Below, in pieces: positions 8,079 through 15,723 of a stretch of 64,000 nucleotides of DNA. A program made the position numbers and the translations under genes. Under the pieces are notes generated by a model, which did not search any database, was not told the DNA's origin, and was given only the letters and a program-made list of their open reading frames with translations. Source of the DNA: Streptomyces sp. A2-16 (lineage in GTDB: Bacteria; Actinomycetota; Actinomycetes; Streptomycetales; Streptomycetaceae); the NCBI RefSeq assembly GCF_018128905.1, contig NZ_CP063808.1, forward strand, positions 7,006,001-7,070,000. The letters are read 5' to 3'. The stretch's first letter is position 1; each line of letters starts with the position of its first letter.

Positions 8079-9161
8079 TCACGGGACGGGGAACGCGATC
8101 ACACGCAGGCCGGTGTAGAGCGCGGCGGCTGAGCCCACGCTGCAGGTACCGGTCGTCATGCCGCCACCCCGGGCGACGTACTGCGTCAGCACCAGCTGTG
8201 TCGCGGCGGGCAGCAGGTGATGCCCCTGGGCGACGCTGGTGGTGATCCTCGAGGGACCGCCGTGGAAACAGGCAAGGGACAAGGCCGTTCCGTCCGGCTT
8301 GCGCACCACGTGGTCCCACCGCTCGTCGGGGCCCGAGGTCACCGCGTACATCTGCCCTGTGATCAGCAGCATTCGGGGGTACGGCGCCGGGGGCACGGTG
8401 ACCTGGTTGAAGGTGTAGCCGGTGGCTCCGGCCGAGCCGCTGATCTGCGGCCAGCCCGCGTCCGCCGGCCCGAAGAACTCCACCGCCCCCGTGGCCGCGG
8501 GGCGCCAGGCCGTGCCCGTACGGACCAGGTCGAGGCCGGTCTCGAGGTCGTACAGCCGCTGTCCGGCGTAGCCCTCGGCCGGGAGCGACTCGTAGCTCTG
8601 CAACGGCAGTACTCCGCCCGTGGCCGCGGTGAACACCCGCAGATCCTTGATGTCCGCCTGGGTGACGGACCCCGCGTTCGGCCGCACGGTGATCTGGGCG
8701 AGCGGCAGGAAGTCGCCGGTGAGCCTCGGCGCGGCCGGTGTCGGCGCGGGCGCCCCGGCCTCCACCTGCACCACCATGCCGTCGCTCGCGTCGCCGTACT
8801 GCCGGTCGGTCTGCCGGGCCACGACGAGGACGATCCGGGCGTACGACGAGTGGGCCGGGGCCGCGGTGAGCACGTCGAGGGTCTTCTGCTGGCCGAGCGT
8901 GATCAGATACGCGCCCGCGGTCGGCGTACGAGTGCCCTGGACGACCCCCTGGAAGGGCTGGACCCTCACATAGCGGGAGGGGGTCGCCTCCGCGTCGACG
9001 CTGCCGGGGTTGCCGGGGCCGGGCTTGATGCCCGTGCGGGCCGCGATCGGGTTGGTGGAGTCGGTCGCCGCCGAAGCGAACACGCCGGTGGCGAGCCGGG
9101 CGTCGTCGGCGTCGACGACACCGCCGGAGAGCCATCCGGAGTCGCGCTCGAAGTCAGCCAT
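8079..9161 (-). CDS. Tail fibre-like structural protein (paralogue B)
   Basis: 360 residues, paralogous over about residues 1-200 to the gene immediately downstream, evidence of tandem duplication within the cluster. The shared part contains the RDSGWLSGGVVDADDARLAT opening and LGQQKTLDVL. The C-terminal 150 residues (from about YAGQRLYDLETG) are unrelated to the paralogue and look like a distinct beta-rich tip (WPQISGSAGATGYTFNQVTV; RWDHVVRKPDGT). AAGGAA precedes the ATG at a suitable distance. Likely attached near the distal tail protein encoded upstream. Specificity is unknown. Confidence 0.7.
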   Translation of the reverse strand: MADFERDSGWLSGGVVDADDARLATGVFASAATDSTNPIAARTGIKPGPGNPGSVDAEATPSRYVRVQPFQGVVQGTRTPTAGAYLITLGQQKTLDVLTAAPAHSSYARIVLVVARQTDRQYGDASDGMVVQVEAGAPAPTPAAPRLTGDFLPLAQITVRPNAGSVTQADIKDLRVFTAATGGVLPLQSYESLPAEGYAGQRLYDLETGLDLVRTGTAWRPAATGAVEFFGPADAGWPQISGSAGATGYTFNQVTVPPAPYPRMLLITGQMYAVTSGPDERWDHVVRKPDGTALSLACFHGGPSRITTSVAQGHHLLPAATQLVLTQYVARGGGMTTGTCSVGSAAALYTGLRVIAFPVP

Positions 9162-9200
9162 GCGGGTGCGTTCCTTCTGGTAGCTGAGGGTGGGCGGGGT

Positions 9201-10061
9201 TCAGAGCCAGGCGTCCCGCCACTCCGCGGTCAGCCGGGCGGCCGAGGCGTAGTCGCGGGCGCGGAAGAGTACGGGGGTCGCGCCCGGCGGCAGCGGGAAC
9301 CAGTCCGAACCGGGCAGCAGGGTGGCCCGCCGGGAGGCCGTCCCCTGGAGCAGGACCGACCGCGCGTCGGTGTCGACGACCAGGAACTCGCCTTCCTGGA
9401 GGGTGAGTTCGAAGGCGAGCTCCTCACCGGTCGCGGTGTTGCTGATCACCGGCTGGACGCAGGGTCCGCTGATCCGCCAGACCGGCCAGGTGGGCACGGT
9501 GCCCTTGTTCTCCAGCAGCAGCCGGCCCCCGGAGGAACCGGACCCGAAGTCCAGGGGGAAGGAGAGCGGGAAGGAGACTCCGCCGCTGGAGGAAGGCAGC
9601 GGACAGGTGCTGGTGTTCAGGCCGTACGAGTACCGCAAGGGGTCCGGGGCGGTCATGGTCAGGGAGAACTCGAACACCCCGGACTTGCGGTCGGCGATCT
9701 TCGTCTCGGCGGTGAGCCGGACCAACGCCCGCCGTACGCGGTGCGGTTCGGTGACGACGAGCGGCAACAGCGCGCTGCCGTCGGCGAGTACGGCGGCCAG
9801 CCGGTCCTTCGCCTCTTCCCGTACGGCCCGTTCGGGGGCGATGGCCATGCCCTCCAGGGTGATCACGCGGGGGCCCCGGTAGGAGGGGGCGTCGAACGCG
9901 CCGTGCCGCTCGGGACGGTCGGTCAGGGTGAGCCGGACGGGCGGGGTGGCGGCCCAGCCCTGTTCGCTGGTGACCCACCACTCGACGCCGTCGTCGTCGA
10001 CGGTGTTCCCGGCCCAGCCGTCCACCTCGAACACCGGCTGCTGGAGCTGGCGGCCGCTCAT
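9201..10061 (-). CDS. Distal tail (Dit-like) protein
   Basis: 286 residues. Start overlaps the tape-measure stop by four bases (ATGA). Features match the siphovirus distal tail family: an N-terminal segment on the tail-tube side with RVITLEGMAIAPERAVREEAKDRL at about 65-88, then LVVTEPHRVRRALVRLTAE, and FEFSLTMTAPDPLRYSYGL, a recurrent ending of the first domain. A second domain, likely a galectin-like fold, follows with GRLLLENKGTVPTWPVWRISG and GEFLVVDTDARSVLLQG. In phages this protein caps the tube at the tip. The order tape measure, Dit, tip proteins is the canonical one. Confidence 0.8.
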   Translation of the reverse strand: MSGRQLQQPVFEVDGWAGNTVDDDGVEWWVTSEQGWAATPPVRLTLTDRPERHGAFDAPSYRGPRVITLEGMAIAPERAVREEAKDRLAAVLADGSALLPLVVTEPHRVRRALVRLTAETKIADRKSGVFEFSLTMTAPDPLRYSYGLNTSTCPLPSSSGGVSFPLSFPLDFGSGSSGGRLLLENKGTVPTWPVWRISGPCVQPVISNTATGEELAFELTLQEGEFLVVDTDARSVLLQGTASRRATLLPGSDWFPLPPGATPVLFRARDYASAARLTAEWRDAWL

Positions 10062-11257
10062 CGCTTGGCCGCCCAGGCGAGTTCGCGGGCGGTGATCCGG
10101 CCGATCTCGTACTCGGACTGTCCGGGGCGGGGGTGCACGTTGACGGTGACGGGCCCGCTCGCGGCGGCGGCTCCGGTCCTTGCCGATGCCCCGGCGGCGA
10201 CTCCGGCGAGGCTGTAACCGGGTCCGATCACGCTGCGCGCGGTGGCGGTGGCAAGCCGACCGGCGGCGCCCGCGACCCGGTTTCCGGCGCCCTCCATTCC
10301 GATGGCAAGCCCTTCACCGATGTCTCCGCCGAAGCCCATCATCACCTTGGACGGGGAGGAGATCCCGAGGATGCTGCGGATGGGCCCGGGAATGGTGTTG
10401 ACGATGAAGTTCTTCACCGTGTTGAGGAGGGCGGAGGCCGAGTTCTTGATGCCGTTGATGAGGCCCATGACGAGGTCGCCGCCCAAGTGCATGAGTTTGT
10501 CGGGCAGTTCGGCGAAGAAGCCCCAGATCTTTCCGGGCACCCCCCGCAGAAAATCGACAACGGCATTCCATTTGTCGACGATCCAGTCCCGCACCGACCC
10601 GACCGCGTCCTTGATCCGATCCCAGTGCTTGACGATCGCGAGCACGGCGATCCCGACGGGTCCGGTGAGAATGGCGACGAGCAGTGGCCAGTTGGCCTTC
10701 AGCCAGTTCACGACGTTCTTCCCGGCGTCGATCAGCCAGTTGATGGCGACCGACGCCCCCTTCATGACCGTCCCCACCACCTGCCCAATGATCTTGAACG
10801 CCGCCTGCATGACGGCCTGCACGGTCTTGGACTGCATCGCCATGTCGATGAGCTTGGTGATGAGCGGCATGACGAGGGCGAGGATGGCACCGAGGATGTT
10901 GGCCTTCATGGCGGTGTTGAGCCCGCGCTGGGCGGTGGTGGCGGTACGCAGTCCCTGACTTAACCGGGAGAAGAGACCACCCCCGGACGCCGCACTCCGT
11001 CCGGCCCGCTGCACATCGGCGGCGGCCCGGGTAGCGGCGGTCCGCACCTGGTTGAGCCCTGCGCTCGCCTGAGTGGCGGAGCTCCGCAGCCGACCGGTGG
11101 CGGTGCTTGCCTGAGTGGCCGAGTTCTTGAGCCGATCGACCGAACTGCTGGCCCCGGTGACGGCGGTCCGCATACGAGTGACGGCACCGCCGGTGCTGGT
11201 GGCCGCGGATCGCATCTGGTTCAGCGCCCGGGTGACCGATACGAGTGACGTCTGCAT
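10058..11257 (-). CDS. Short tape-measure-like tail protein
   Basis: 399 residues, short for a tape measure. The N-terminal 95 residues are a Ser/Thr/Ala/Arg heptad-like helix with repeated RLKNSATQAS, RLRSSATQAS and LNQVRTAATRA units. Two strongly hydrophobic helices follow (ILGAILALVMPLITKLIDMAM, about 120-140; WPLLVAILTGPVGIAVLAIV, about 190-210), and then the WDRIKDAVGSVRDWIVDKWNAVVDF and LPDKLMHLGGDLVMGLINGI repeats with GISSPSKVMMGFGGDIGEGLAIGM, a classic tape-measure C-terminal motif. Such proteins set tail length and leave through the tube. It follows a coiled-coil protein that may supply part of the ruler. GGAG lies about ten bases before the ATG. Confidence 0.8.
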   Translation of the reverse strand: MQTSLVSVTRALNQMRSAATSTGGAVTRMRTAVTGASSSVDRLKNSATQASTATGRLRSSATQASAGLNQVRTAATRAAADVQRAGRSAASGGGLFSRLSQGLRTATTAQRGLNTAMKANILGAILALVMPLITKLIDMAMQSKTVQAVMQAAFKIIGQVVGTVMKGASVAINWLIDAGKNVVNWLKANWPLLVAILTGPVGIAVLAIVKHWDRIKDAVGSVRDWIVDKWNAVVDFLRGVPGKIWGFFAELPDKLMHLGGDLVMGLINGIKNSASALLNTVKNFIVNTIPGPIRSILGISSPSKVMMGFGGDIGEGLAIGMEGAGNRVAGAAGRLATATARSVIGPGYSLAGVAAGASARTGAAAASGPVTVNVHPRPGQSEYEIGRITARELAWAAKR

Positions 11258-11290
11258 GGTGGGTTGACTCCGTCGCTGTCGTGTGTGCCG

Positions 11291-12196
11291 TTATCGCCGC
11301 AGGTCGCGCTCAAGCGCGTTGAGGTCGTTCCGCAGGCCCTTGACGGCCTGGCCTGCGCTCTTGGCTCCGCTCTCCAGCGCACGAACCTGCTGCATTCCCT
11401 TTTCGACCTTGTTGCGCAATGTGTCGACCTGACGGAGAGCGTCTCTGCTTTTCCGCTCCACCTCGTTCGTTCTGGTGCGGGCCTGCTTGCGCACCTCACT
11501 GACCTGAGTGAGGGCGTTTTGGGCCTTGCGCTCGGCGCCGTTCGCCTTGGTGCGCGCGGCCCGGCTGACACTGCCGGACTCCTTGGCGAGGGCCTGGGCC
11601 TTGGTGCCGCGCTGCTCCGCCTTGTTGGCCGTCCGCTCGGCAGCGCCCAGGCCCTTGCGAAAGGCCGCGATCTGTTCCTTCAGCTCCCGGTCGCCTTGGC
11701 GAGCGGCGTCCTTGGCCGTCTTGAACGCGGCGTCGATCCTCTCTCGGACCGTCTTGATCGACGCCCTCTGCGTGCCGTCGATCCGTTTCAGCTCCGCCAG
11801 CTGCTCGTCGATCTTCCGGTCCCGCTTCTCCTGAGCGCGGTCCTCCCAGAGCTTGGTCAAACTGAATTCATGCTTGAACAGACCGAACTCGGCCTGGTAT
11901 CCATACACGCCGAGTTGGGCGAAGGTGGCCTCGGCCTTCCCTCCGGTGGCCTCGGCCTTTCCACCCACGGTCTCGGTCTTGGCGAGGATGTTCTCGTGGC
12001 CGCCGTAGTGTTCGACGTCCTGCCCCGCCTTCCAGGAGGAGATCTCGGCCTGGACCGCACTCTTGAACTCCGGGACGTTCGAAACTTCCTTGAGCTGCTC
12101 CTTGAACTGTGCAGCGAACGCCGGTGTCCCGACGTTCTCCAGGTCCTGGACCCTCGATGTCAGGTTCGCGACGTCCGCTTTGAGGTCGTCACCCAC
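11291..12196 (-). CDS. Long coiled-coil protein of the tail cluster
   Basis: 301 residues, almost entirely charged alpha helix with no membrane segment. From about residue 130 heptads rich in Arg/Lys/Glu/Ala run to the C-terminus (RKAQNALTQVSEVRKQARTR; RDALRQVDTLRNKVEKGMQQ). The first 40 residues (DDLKADVANLTSRVQDLE) are also coiled coil. GAGGAG lies eight bases before the GTG start. Between the tail chaperone and the short tape measure it occupies the normal place of the N-terminal half of a tape-measure protein, so a split ruler is a reasonable hypothesis. No catalytic motif was found. Confidence 0.7.
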   Translation of the reverse strand: MGDDLKADVANLTSRVQDLENVGTPAFAAQFKEQLKEVSNVPEFKSAVQAEISSWKAGQDVEHYGGHENILAKTETVGGKAEATGGKAEATFAQLGVYGYQAEFGLFKHEFSLTKLWEDRAQEKRDRKIDEQLAELKRIDGTQRASIKTVRERIDAAFKTAKDAARQGDRELKEQIAAFRKGLGAAERTANKAEQRGTKAQALAKESGSVSRAARTKANGAERKAQNALTQVSEVRKQARTRTNEVERKSRDALRQVDTLRNKVEKGMQQVRALESGAKSAGQAVKGLRNDLNALERDLRR

Positions 12197-12209
12197 GCGT
12201 CGGCTCCTC

Positions 12210-12635
12210 TCATGTCGGCGTGCTCAGGAACGCGACGATCTCCGCTGCGGAAGCCCCCTGCTCCGCCGCAGGAGGCCGAGTTCCCTGCGCAGAACCCTCC
12301 GTCGCGCCGTCCCCTGGCCGCGGCACCGCCTCCGGATACTCCGCCGGTTCCGCGTCCTCGTCCCGGTGGACCGTCGCGAACATCCAGTTGGCTACGGCGA
12401 GATGGTCGACGGCCGCGGCGAGCAGATGGTCCGTGACCGTCCAGTCCGCCTGTTCGCCGTGGACCGCCCGGGCGTAGGACGAGTCCGAGGGGAGGTGTTC
12501 GACGAGGACCCGCAGGCGGCGCGAGGAGAGGCGCCCCCGGTGCCAGTCGAGGAGGTCGACCCCGTAATGGCGGAGCAGATCCGCCTCCAGAGCCTCGGCG
12601 TGCTCGTCGACCAGCGCGCCGAGGCTCAGCCTTCC
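12210..12635 (-). CDS. Tail assembly chaperone extension (T part, reached by -1 frameshift)
   Basis: An open frame of 141 codons continues from the end of the upstream chaperone in the -1 frame. It reads LSLGALVDEHAEALEADLLR, then HYGVDLLDWHRGRLSSRRLR, then LLAAAVDHLAVANWMFATVH, and ends in an acidic Pro/Ala tail. The DWHRG and N-W motifs are typical of the second part of tail assembly chaperones (lambda gpT-like) in actinophages. No ATG or GTG occurs in frame before an ATG only 58 codons from the stop, so independent initiation would lose the conserved part. The expected product is the G-T fusion from 12916. The stop lies 14 bases before the coiled-coil gene. Confidence 0.75.
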   Translation of the reverse strand, partial: GRLSLGALVDEHAEALEADLLRHYGVDLLDWHRGRLSSRRLRVLVEHLPSDSSYARAVHGEQADWTVTDHLLAAAVDHLAVANWMFATVHRDEDAEPAEYPEAVPRPGDGATEGSAQGTRPPAAEQGASAAEIVAFLSTPT

Positions 12636-12916
12636 CCCAACGACATCCCCGTGTCGTTGCCGTACGCCTCCAGAATCGCGGAGACGTCCTGGACACTCGT
12701 GTCGTACTTGCAGAAGCGCTCGAACTGCTCCGCTCCGAGCAGCAGCGCCAGCAGCCCGTCGATGTCGTTGTCGTCCAGCGCGGCGATCTGCTTGGCGATA
12801 CCGCGCGGGAACTCGGTGGGCAGCCGGAACACATCCCCGTCCACCTCGAACTCCCAGTCCTTTCCGACTGCTTCGAGGCGCTGGGCACGGGCGGCGTTGA
12901 CGTTGAAGGGGGCCAT
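12626..12916 (-). CDS. Tail assembly chaperone (G part)
   Basis: 96 residues, small and acidic, reading MAPFNVNAARAQRLEAVGKD then WEFEVDGDVFRLPTEFPRG. It lies directly after the major tail protein and before the tape-measure region, the fixed place of the G protein in siphophage tail operons. The DVFRLPTEFP and QIAALDDNDIDGLLALLLG segments are typical of Streptomyces prophage tail chaperones. The ATG at 12916 fits a short, complete protein; a longer open frame upstream is a shadow. A fraction of ribosomes should shift to -1 near 12635 to make the G-T product. Both forms normally coat the tape measure during tube assembly. Confidence 0.8.
   Translation of the reverse strand: MAPFNVNAARAQRLEAVGKDWEFEVDGDVFRLPTEFPRGIAKQIAALDDNDIDGLLALLLGAEQFERFCKYDTSVQDVSAILEAYGNDTGMSLGEG
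12632..12640 (-). other. Probable -1 programmed frameshift site
   Basis: TTG-GGG-GAA near the end of the upstream chaperone frame, three codons before its stop. A run of five G lets the GGG-decoding tRNA re-pair one base back. The -1 frame is then open for over 140 codons. It is not the lambda GGGAAAG heptamer, so the exact slip point is inferred. Confidence 0.6.
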
Positions 12917-12954
12917 GTCGGTGGAACTCCTTGCTACGGGACGGGACAGAGGGA

Positions 12955-13530
12955 TCAGGCCGCGCTGAAGCTCGGGTCCTTCATCAGGAAGGTCGCCAGC
13001 GGGGCACCGTCCACCGTGGCCAGCGCGGTGAAGGTGACACCGAGCTTCACGGGGGCGGTCCGCACGAGGGCGAGCTCCTCCGTCTCGGTCACCTGGCCAC
13101 GGGCGACGATCATGCGGTACTTGACCTCGTCGCCGTCGGTGAACTCCAGCCCGAGCATCCGCTCGTCGAACTTCGGCTCGGCCGCCAGCTCGTACTTGTA
13201 GAGGCCGGACCCGGTCGCCGTCTCCTTCACCTGCCCGCCGCCGAAGAAGAACGGCAGGGTGTCCTCGTTCAGCTGCAGCAGCTGGAACTTGAAGCTGAGA
13301 TCGCGGTCGGAGTAGACGAACCTCGCCGAGCTGACGCTCTGCCAGGTGTCCACGGGGTCCAGCTTGTCCTTCTTGGAGATCTTGACCCCGTCGGTGGTGG
13401 TGTACCCGAGGTCCTTCCAGCCGGCACCCCACGCTGCGGCGGTGTCGGCGGGCGGTGCGGTGGCGAGCGGGGCGATGAGGACACGGCCACTGCCCGCGAC
13501 CCGGATCTCCTTGGCGTTCGTTCCGGCCAT
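12955..13530 (-). CDS. Major tail (tube) protein
   Basis: 191 residues. Start ATG at 13530 has GGAG six bases upstream; the longer open frame before it is not coding-like. The sequence has the tube-protein pattern: an N-terminal arm with GSGRVLIAPL, then WKDLGYTTTDGVKISKKDK, DPVDTWQSVSSARFVYSDRD and a Gly-rich loop FFFGGGQVKET, then RMLGLEFTDGDEVKYRMIVA, ending LMKDPSFSAA. Such proteins stack as hexameric rings to form the non-contractile tube. The position two genes before the tape measure is canonical. No sheath gene follows, so the structure would be of the flexible, F-type kind. Confidence 0.8.
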   Translation of the reverse strand: MAGTNAKEIRVAGSGRVLIAPLATAPPADTAAAWGAGWKDLGYTTTDGVKISKKDKLDPVDTWQSVSSARFVYSDRDLSFKFQLLQLNEDTLPFFFGGGQVKETATGSGLYKYELAAEPKFDERMLGLEFTDGDEVKYRMIVARGQVTETEELALVRTAPVKLGVTFTALATVDGAPLATFLMKDPSFSAA

Positions 13531-13606
13531 CACTGCTCCTTGCTGGGAGTTGGACATGATGTGCTGCTGTGGGAGTACGGCGAAGTCGCGCCGGTGATAC
13601 GGCCGT

Positions 13607-14014
13607 TCAGGCCGGGCGGACCACCAGCCGGGTGGTCGAGACATAGCGGTTGGCACTGCCGTGCCGGTAGTCGGGCAGCCAGCGCGGCCCGTCCTCCTCG
13701 ACGACGTCCACGACGGTCGCCCCGCCGTAGCGCACGCCTCTGAGCTGGAGCATCAGGGAACGGGCCACGAGGGAGACGGTGTGGGCCGCGGCCTTGGAGG
13801 GGCCGTACGCCTCCAGGTCGACCAGCGGATTGTCGAGCCGCGGGTCCTCCGCCCAGGCGCCGCCCATCCGGGAGACCAGTACGGCGCGCTGCGAGCCGTC
13901 GAACCCCGGGGGCGGCGCGACGTCGACGACGACGCCCGCCAGCTCGCTGCGGTCCTTCAGCAGGTCGACGACCAGCTGCTCCACGTCCGGGAAGGTGATG
14001 TACGGCTCACTCAT
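13607..14014 (-). CDS. Tail completion / tail terminator-like protein
   Basis: 135 residues. The N-terminus (YITFPDVEQLVVDLLKDRSE) and the middle (DNPLVDLEAYGPSKAAAHTV) match the minor tail or neck proteins that cap the head-proximal end of siphophage tails. They include the pattern of a helix, a beta hairpin, and then LVDLEAYG with a following helix. The start overlaps the upstream small gene by eight bases (ATGAGTGA). The next gene is the major tail protein, as expected for a tail terminator. A phage head is not encoded here, so in this cluster the protein may simply close the tube. Confidence 0.7.
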   Translation of the reverse strand: MSEPYITFPDVEQLVVDLLKDRSELAGVVVDVAPPPGFDGSQRAVLVSRMGGAWAEDPRLDNPLVDLEAYGPSKAAAHTVSLVARSLMLQLRGVRYGGATVVDVVEEDGPRWLPDYRHGSANRYVSTTRLVVRPA

Positions 14015-14162
14015 CGGAGTCTGCGGAGTCTTCGGCGTCCTCGATGCCCTCCGCGGGCCGTGCGATCACACCGAGCAGTTCCCGCGCGGCCAGGTCGTCC
14101 ACGTCCACGACGTCACCGGGCTCGTGCCCGTTCCACCAATAGGTCAACTGGATCTTCTGCAC
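14007..14162 (-). CDS. Small first gene of the tail cluster
   Basis: 51 residues starting at a GTG with GGGGGAAA just upstream; begins MQKIQLTYWWNGHEPGDVVD and ends in an acidic DAEDSADSDE tail. Overlap of its stop with the next start (eight bases) indicates one operon. In prophages a small protein of this kind often precedes the tail completion protein in the head-tail joining region. No function can be given. This is the first gene of the cluster, 245 bases after the preceding protease gene. Confidence 0.7.
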   Translation of the reverse strand: MQKIQLTYWWNGHEPGDVVDVDDLAARELLGVIARPAEGIEDAEDSADSDE

Positions 14163-14209
14163 GGCGTTTCCCCCGAAACGGTCGGCTGTGAAGCAACCTC
14201 CTGGGAGAT

Positions 14210-14236
14210 CAACTTCCAGTGGTCAAAAGGAAGTTG
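14210..14236. repeat. Inverted repeat in the leader of the tail operon
   Basis: CAACTTCC (14210-14217) and GGAAGTTG (14229-14236) form a perfect 8-base inverted repeat with an 11-base spacer, about 50 bases upstream of the first gene of the tail cluster. It could be an operator for a repressor or an mRNA hairpin ahead of the ribosome binding site. Confidence 0.5.
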
Positions 14237-14352
14237 GCGCCCCAGGGACCGCAAATGTAACGGCCGCCCCAAGCGCAGCGTGAGCAACTTGAGGTCTCGA
14301 ACGGATAACGATGGCGGGAGATGCGGAGGCCCGCCCCGGCGCGACCCGACGC

Positions 14353-14386
14353 AAGAAAGCCCCGCCCCCACAAGGGGACGGGGCTC
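14353..14386 (-). terminator. Rho-independent terminator after the first protease
   Basis: Read on the minus strand, AGCCCCGTCCCC and GGGGGCGGGGCT pair around a short TTGT loop and are followed by TTCTT. It lies about 20 bases beyond the protease stop and separates that gene from the tail operon. Confidence 0.8.
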
Positions 14387-14407
14387 CGCGCACCACCGGA
14401 CCGACCG

Positions 14408-15490
14408 TCAGCCGATCGACGCACCCGTCGCCGACAGCGCCTCCGTCACCGGCTGGAAGAACGTCTCCCCACCGGAGGTGCAGTCACCGCTGCCACCGGA
14501 CGTCAGCCCGATCGCGCTGCTCCCCGAGAACAGCGAACCGCCGCTGTCCCCCGGCTCCGCGCACACGTCGGTCTGGATCAGCCCGTTCACGATGTCGCCG
14601 TTGCCGTAGTTCACCGTCGCGTCCAGGCCGGTGACCTTCCCGGAGTGCACCTGGGTGGTGGACCCGCTCCGCGTCACCGACTGGCCGACGGTCGCCGAGG
14701 CCGCTCCCGTGATCGCCTGCGCGGACCCGTTGTAGAGGTCCACCTCACTGGGGTGGTCGACCTCGGCCGTGTACTTCACCAGGCCGTAGTCGTTGTCCGG
14801 GAAGCTCGACACCTCGTTGGTGCCGATCTGCTTGCCGCTGGAGTCCGACCACGTCGAGATCGCCTCGGTGCAGTGCCCGGCGGTGAGGAAGTACGGCTCC
14901 CCGCCCTTCACCACGTTGAACCCGAGCGAGCACCGCCCGCCGGAGCCGCTGATCGCGTCACCGCCCGCGATGAAGGGCTTGAACTCCCCCTTGGTGCGCT
15001 GGAGTTCGGCCACCGAGCCCAGACCGTCGACCACCTTGGTGAGCTTGGCCCACTCAGCGTCGGAGACCGTGCGGTCGGCGGTGACGACGACCTTGTTGGT
15101 GGTGGGGTCGGTCACCCAGGACGTCCCCGGGATGGTCGCGTCGCTCGACAGCGTCGTCCGCGCGCTCTTCAGCTCGGCGAGGGAGTTGGAGACGATTCTC
15201 GCCGAGGCCCCGGCCGCCGACACGGTCCGTGCCGCGTCCTCGTCAAGGACGTTCACCACAAGACTCTTGGTCTTCGCGTCGTAGAACGTCCCTGCCGCGT
15301 CCGTACCGAGTTCCGCCCCGAGCGTCGAGGCGAGCTTTCCGGCCGCGAGGGCCGAGAGGGTCTTGACTTCGGGCGAGGCCGGCGTCTCGCTGGCGTTCGC
15401 AGTCTGCAAGGTGACTCCTGCGGCGACCAGTGCGGTGATGCCCGCACCTGCCACGACGATCCGTCGCCTGGGTATGCGTCGGTGCTTCAA
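14408..15490 (-). CDS. Secreted serine protease, streptogrisin / alpha-lytic type (S1E)
   Basis: 360 residues. TTG start with AGGAGG seven bases upstream. Twin-arginine-like signal region (KHRRIPRRRIVVAGAGITAL) with cleavage near ANA-SE, then an alpha-lytic-type pro-region of about 140 residues (GTFYDAKTKSLVVNVLDEDA; GTSWVTDPTTNKVVVTADRT). Mature enzyme begins around IAGGDAISGSGGRCSLGFNV. The triad is present: His in TAGHC, Asp in NDYGLV, Ser in EPGDSGGSL. Cysteines match the two streptogrisin disulfides. The long pro-region is closer to streptogrisin D than to A or B. Acts as an extracellular endopeptidase in nutrient scavenging; the pro-region folds and then releases the enzyme. A paralogue lies at 17633. 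Confidence 0.92.
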   Translation of the reverse strand: MKHRRIPRRRIVVAGAGITALVAAGVTLQTANASETPASPEVKTLSALAAGKLASTLGAELGTDAAGTFYDAKTKSLVVNVLDEDAARTVSAAGASARIVSNSLAELKSARTTLSSDATIPGTSWVTDPTTNKVVVTADRTVSDAEWAKLTKVVDGLGSVAELQRTKGEFKPFIAGGDAISGSGGRCSLGFNVVKGGEPYFLTAGHCTEAISTWSDSSGKQIGTNEVSSFPDNDYGLVKYTAEVDHPSEVDLYNGSAQAITGAASATVGQSVTRSGSTTQVHSGKVTGLDATVNYGNGDIVNGLIQTDVCAEPGDSGGSLFSGSSAIGLTSGGSGDCTSGGETFFQPVTEALSATGASIG

Positions 15491-15723
15491 CTCGTGTCCT
15501 CCTGTGGGGGGTCGGCCCGGGAGATTGTGGGGATCTCGCGGGCCGGAAGGCTGGTTGACGAGCGCTTACTCTTCCGAACCCCCCAGGGGGCGCACAAGGG
15601 TGACTTCCGGACGCGCGTAGAACGCGGTTGTGCGCCCTCGCCACTTTTGACAGTCCACGGTCACCCCAGGCCGTTCACGCTGCAAACACTACGAGCGAGT
15701 AACCCCCATGCAGCCTGTGAGGT

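Noticed and set aside
5922..14162. Contractile injection system (eCIS) or R-type tailocin
   Set aside because: No sheath, baseplate wedge, spike or AAA+ ATPase gene is present; the genes fit a non-contractile siphophage tail.
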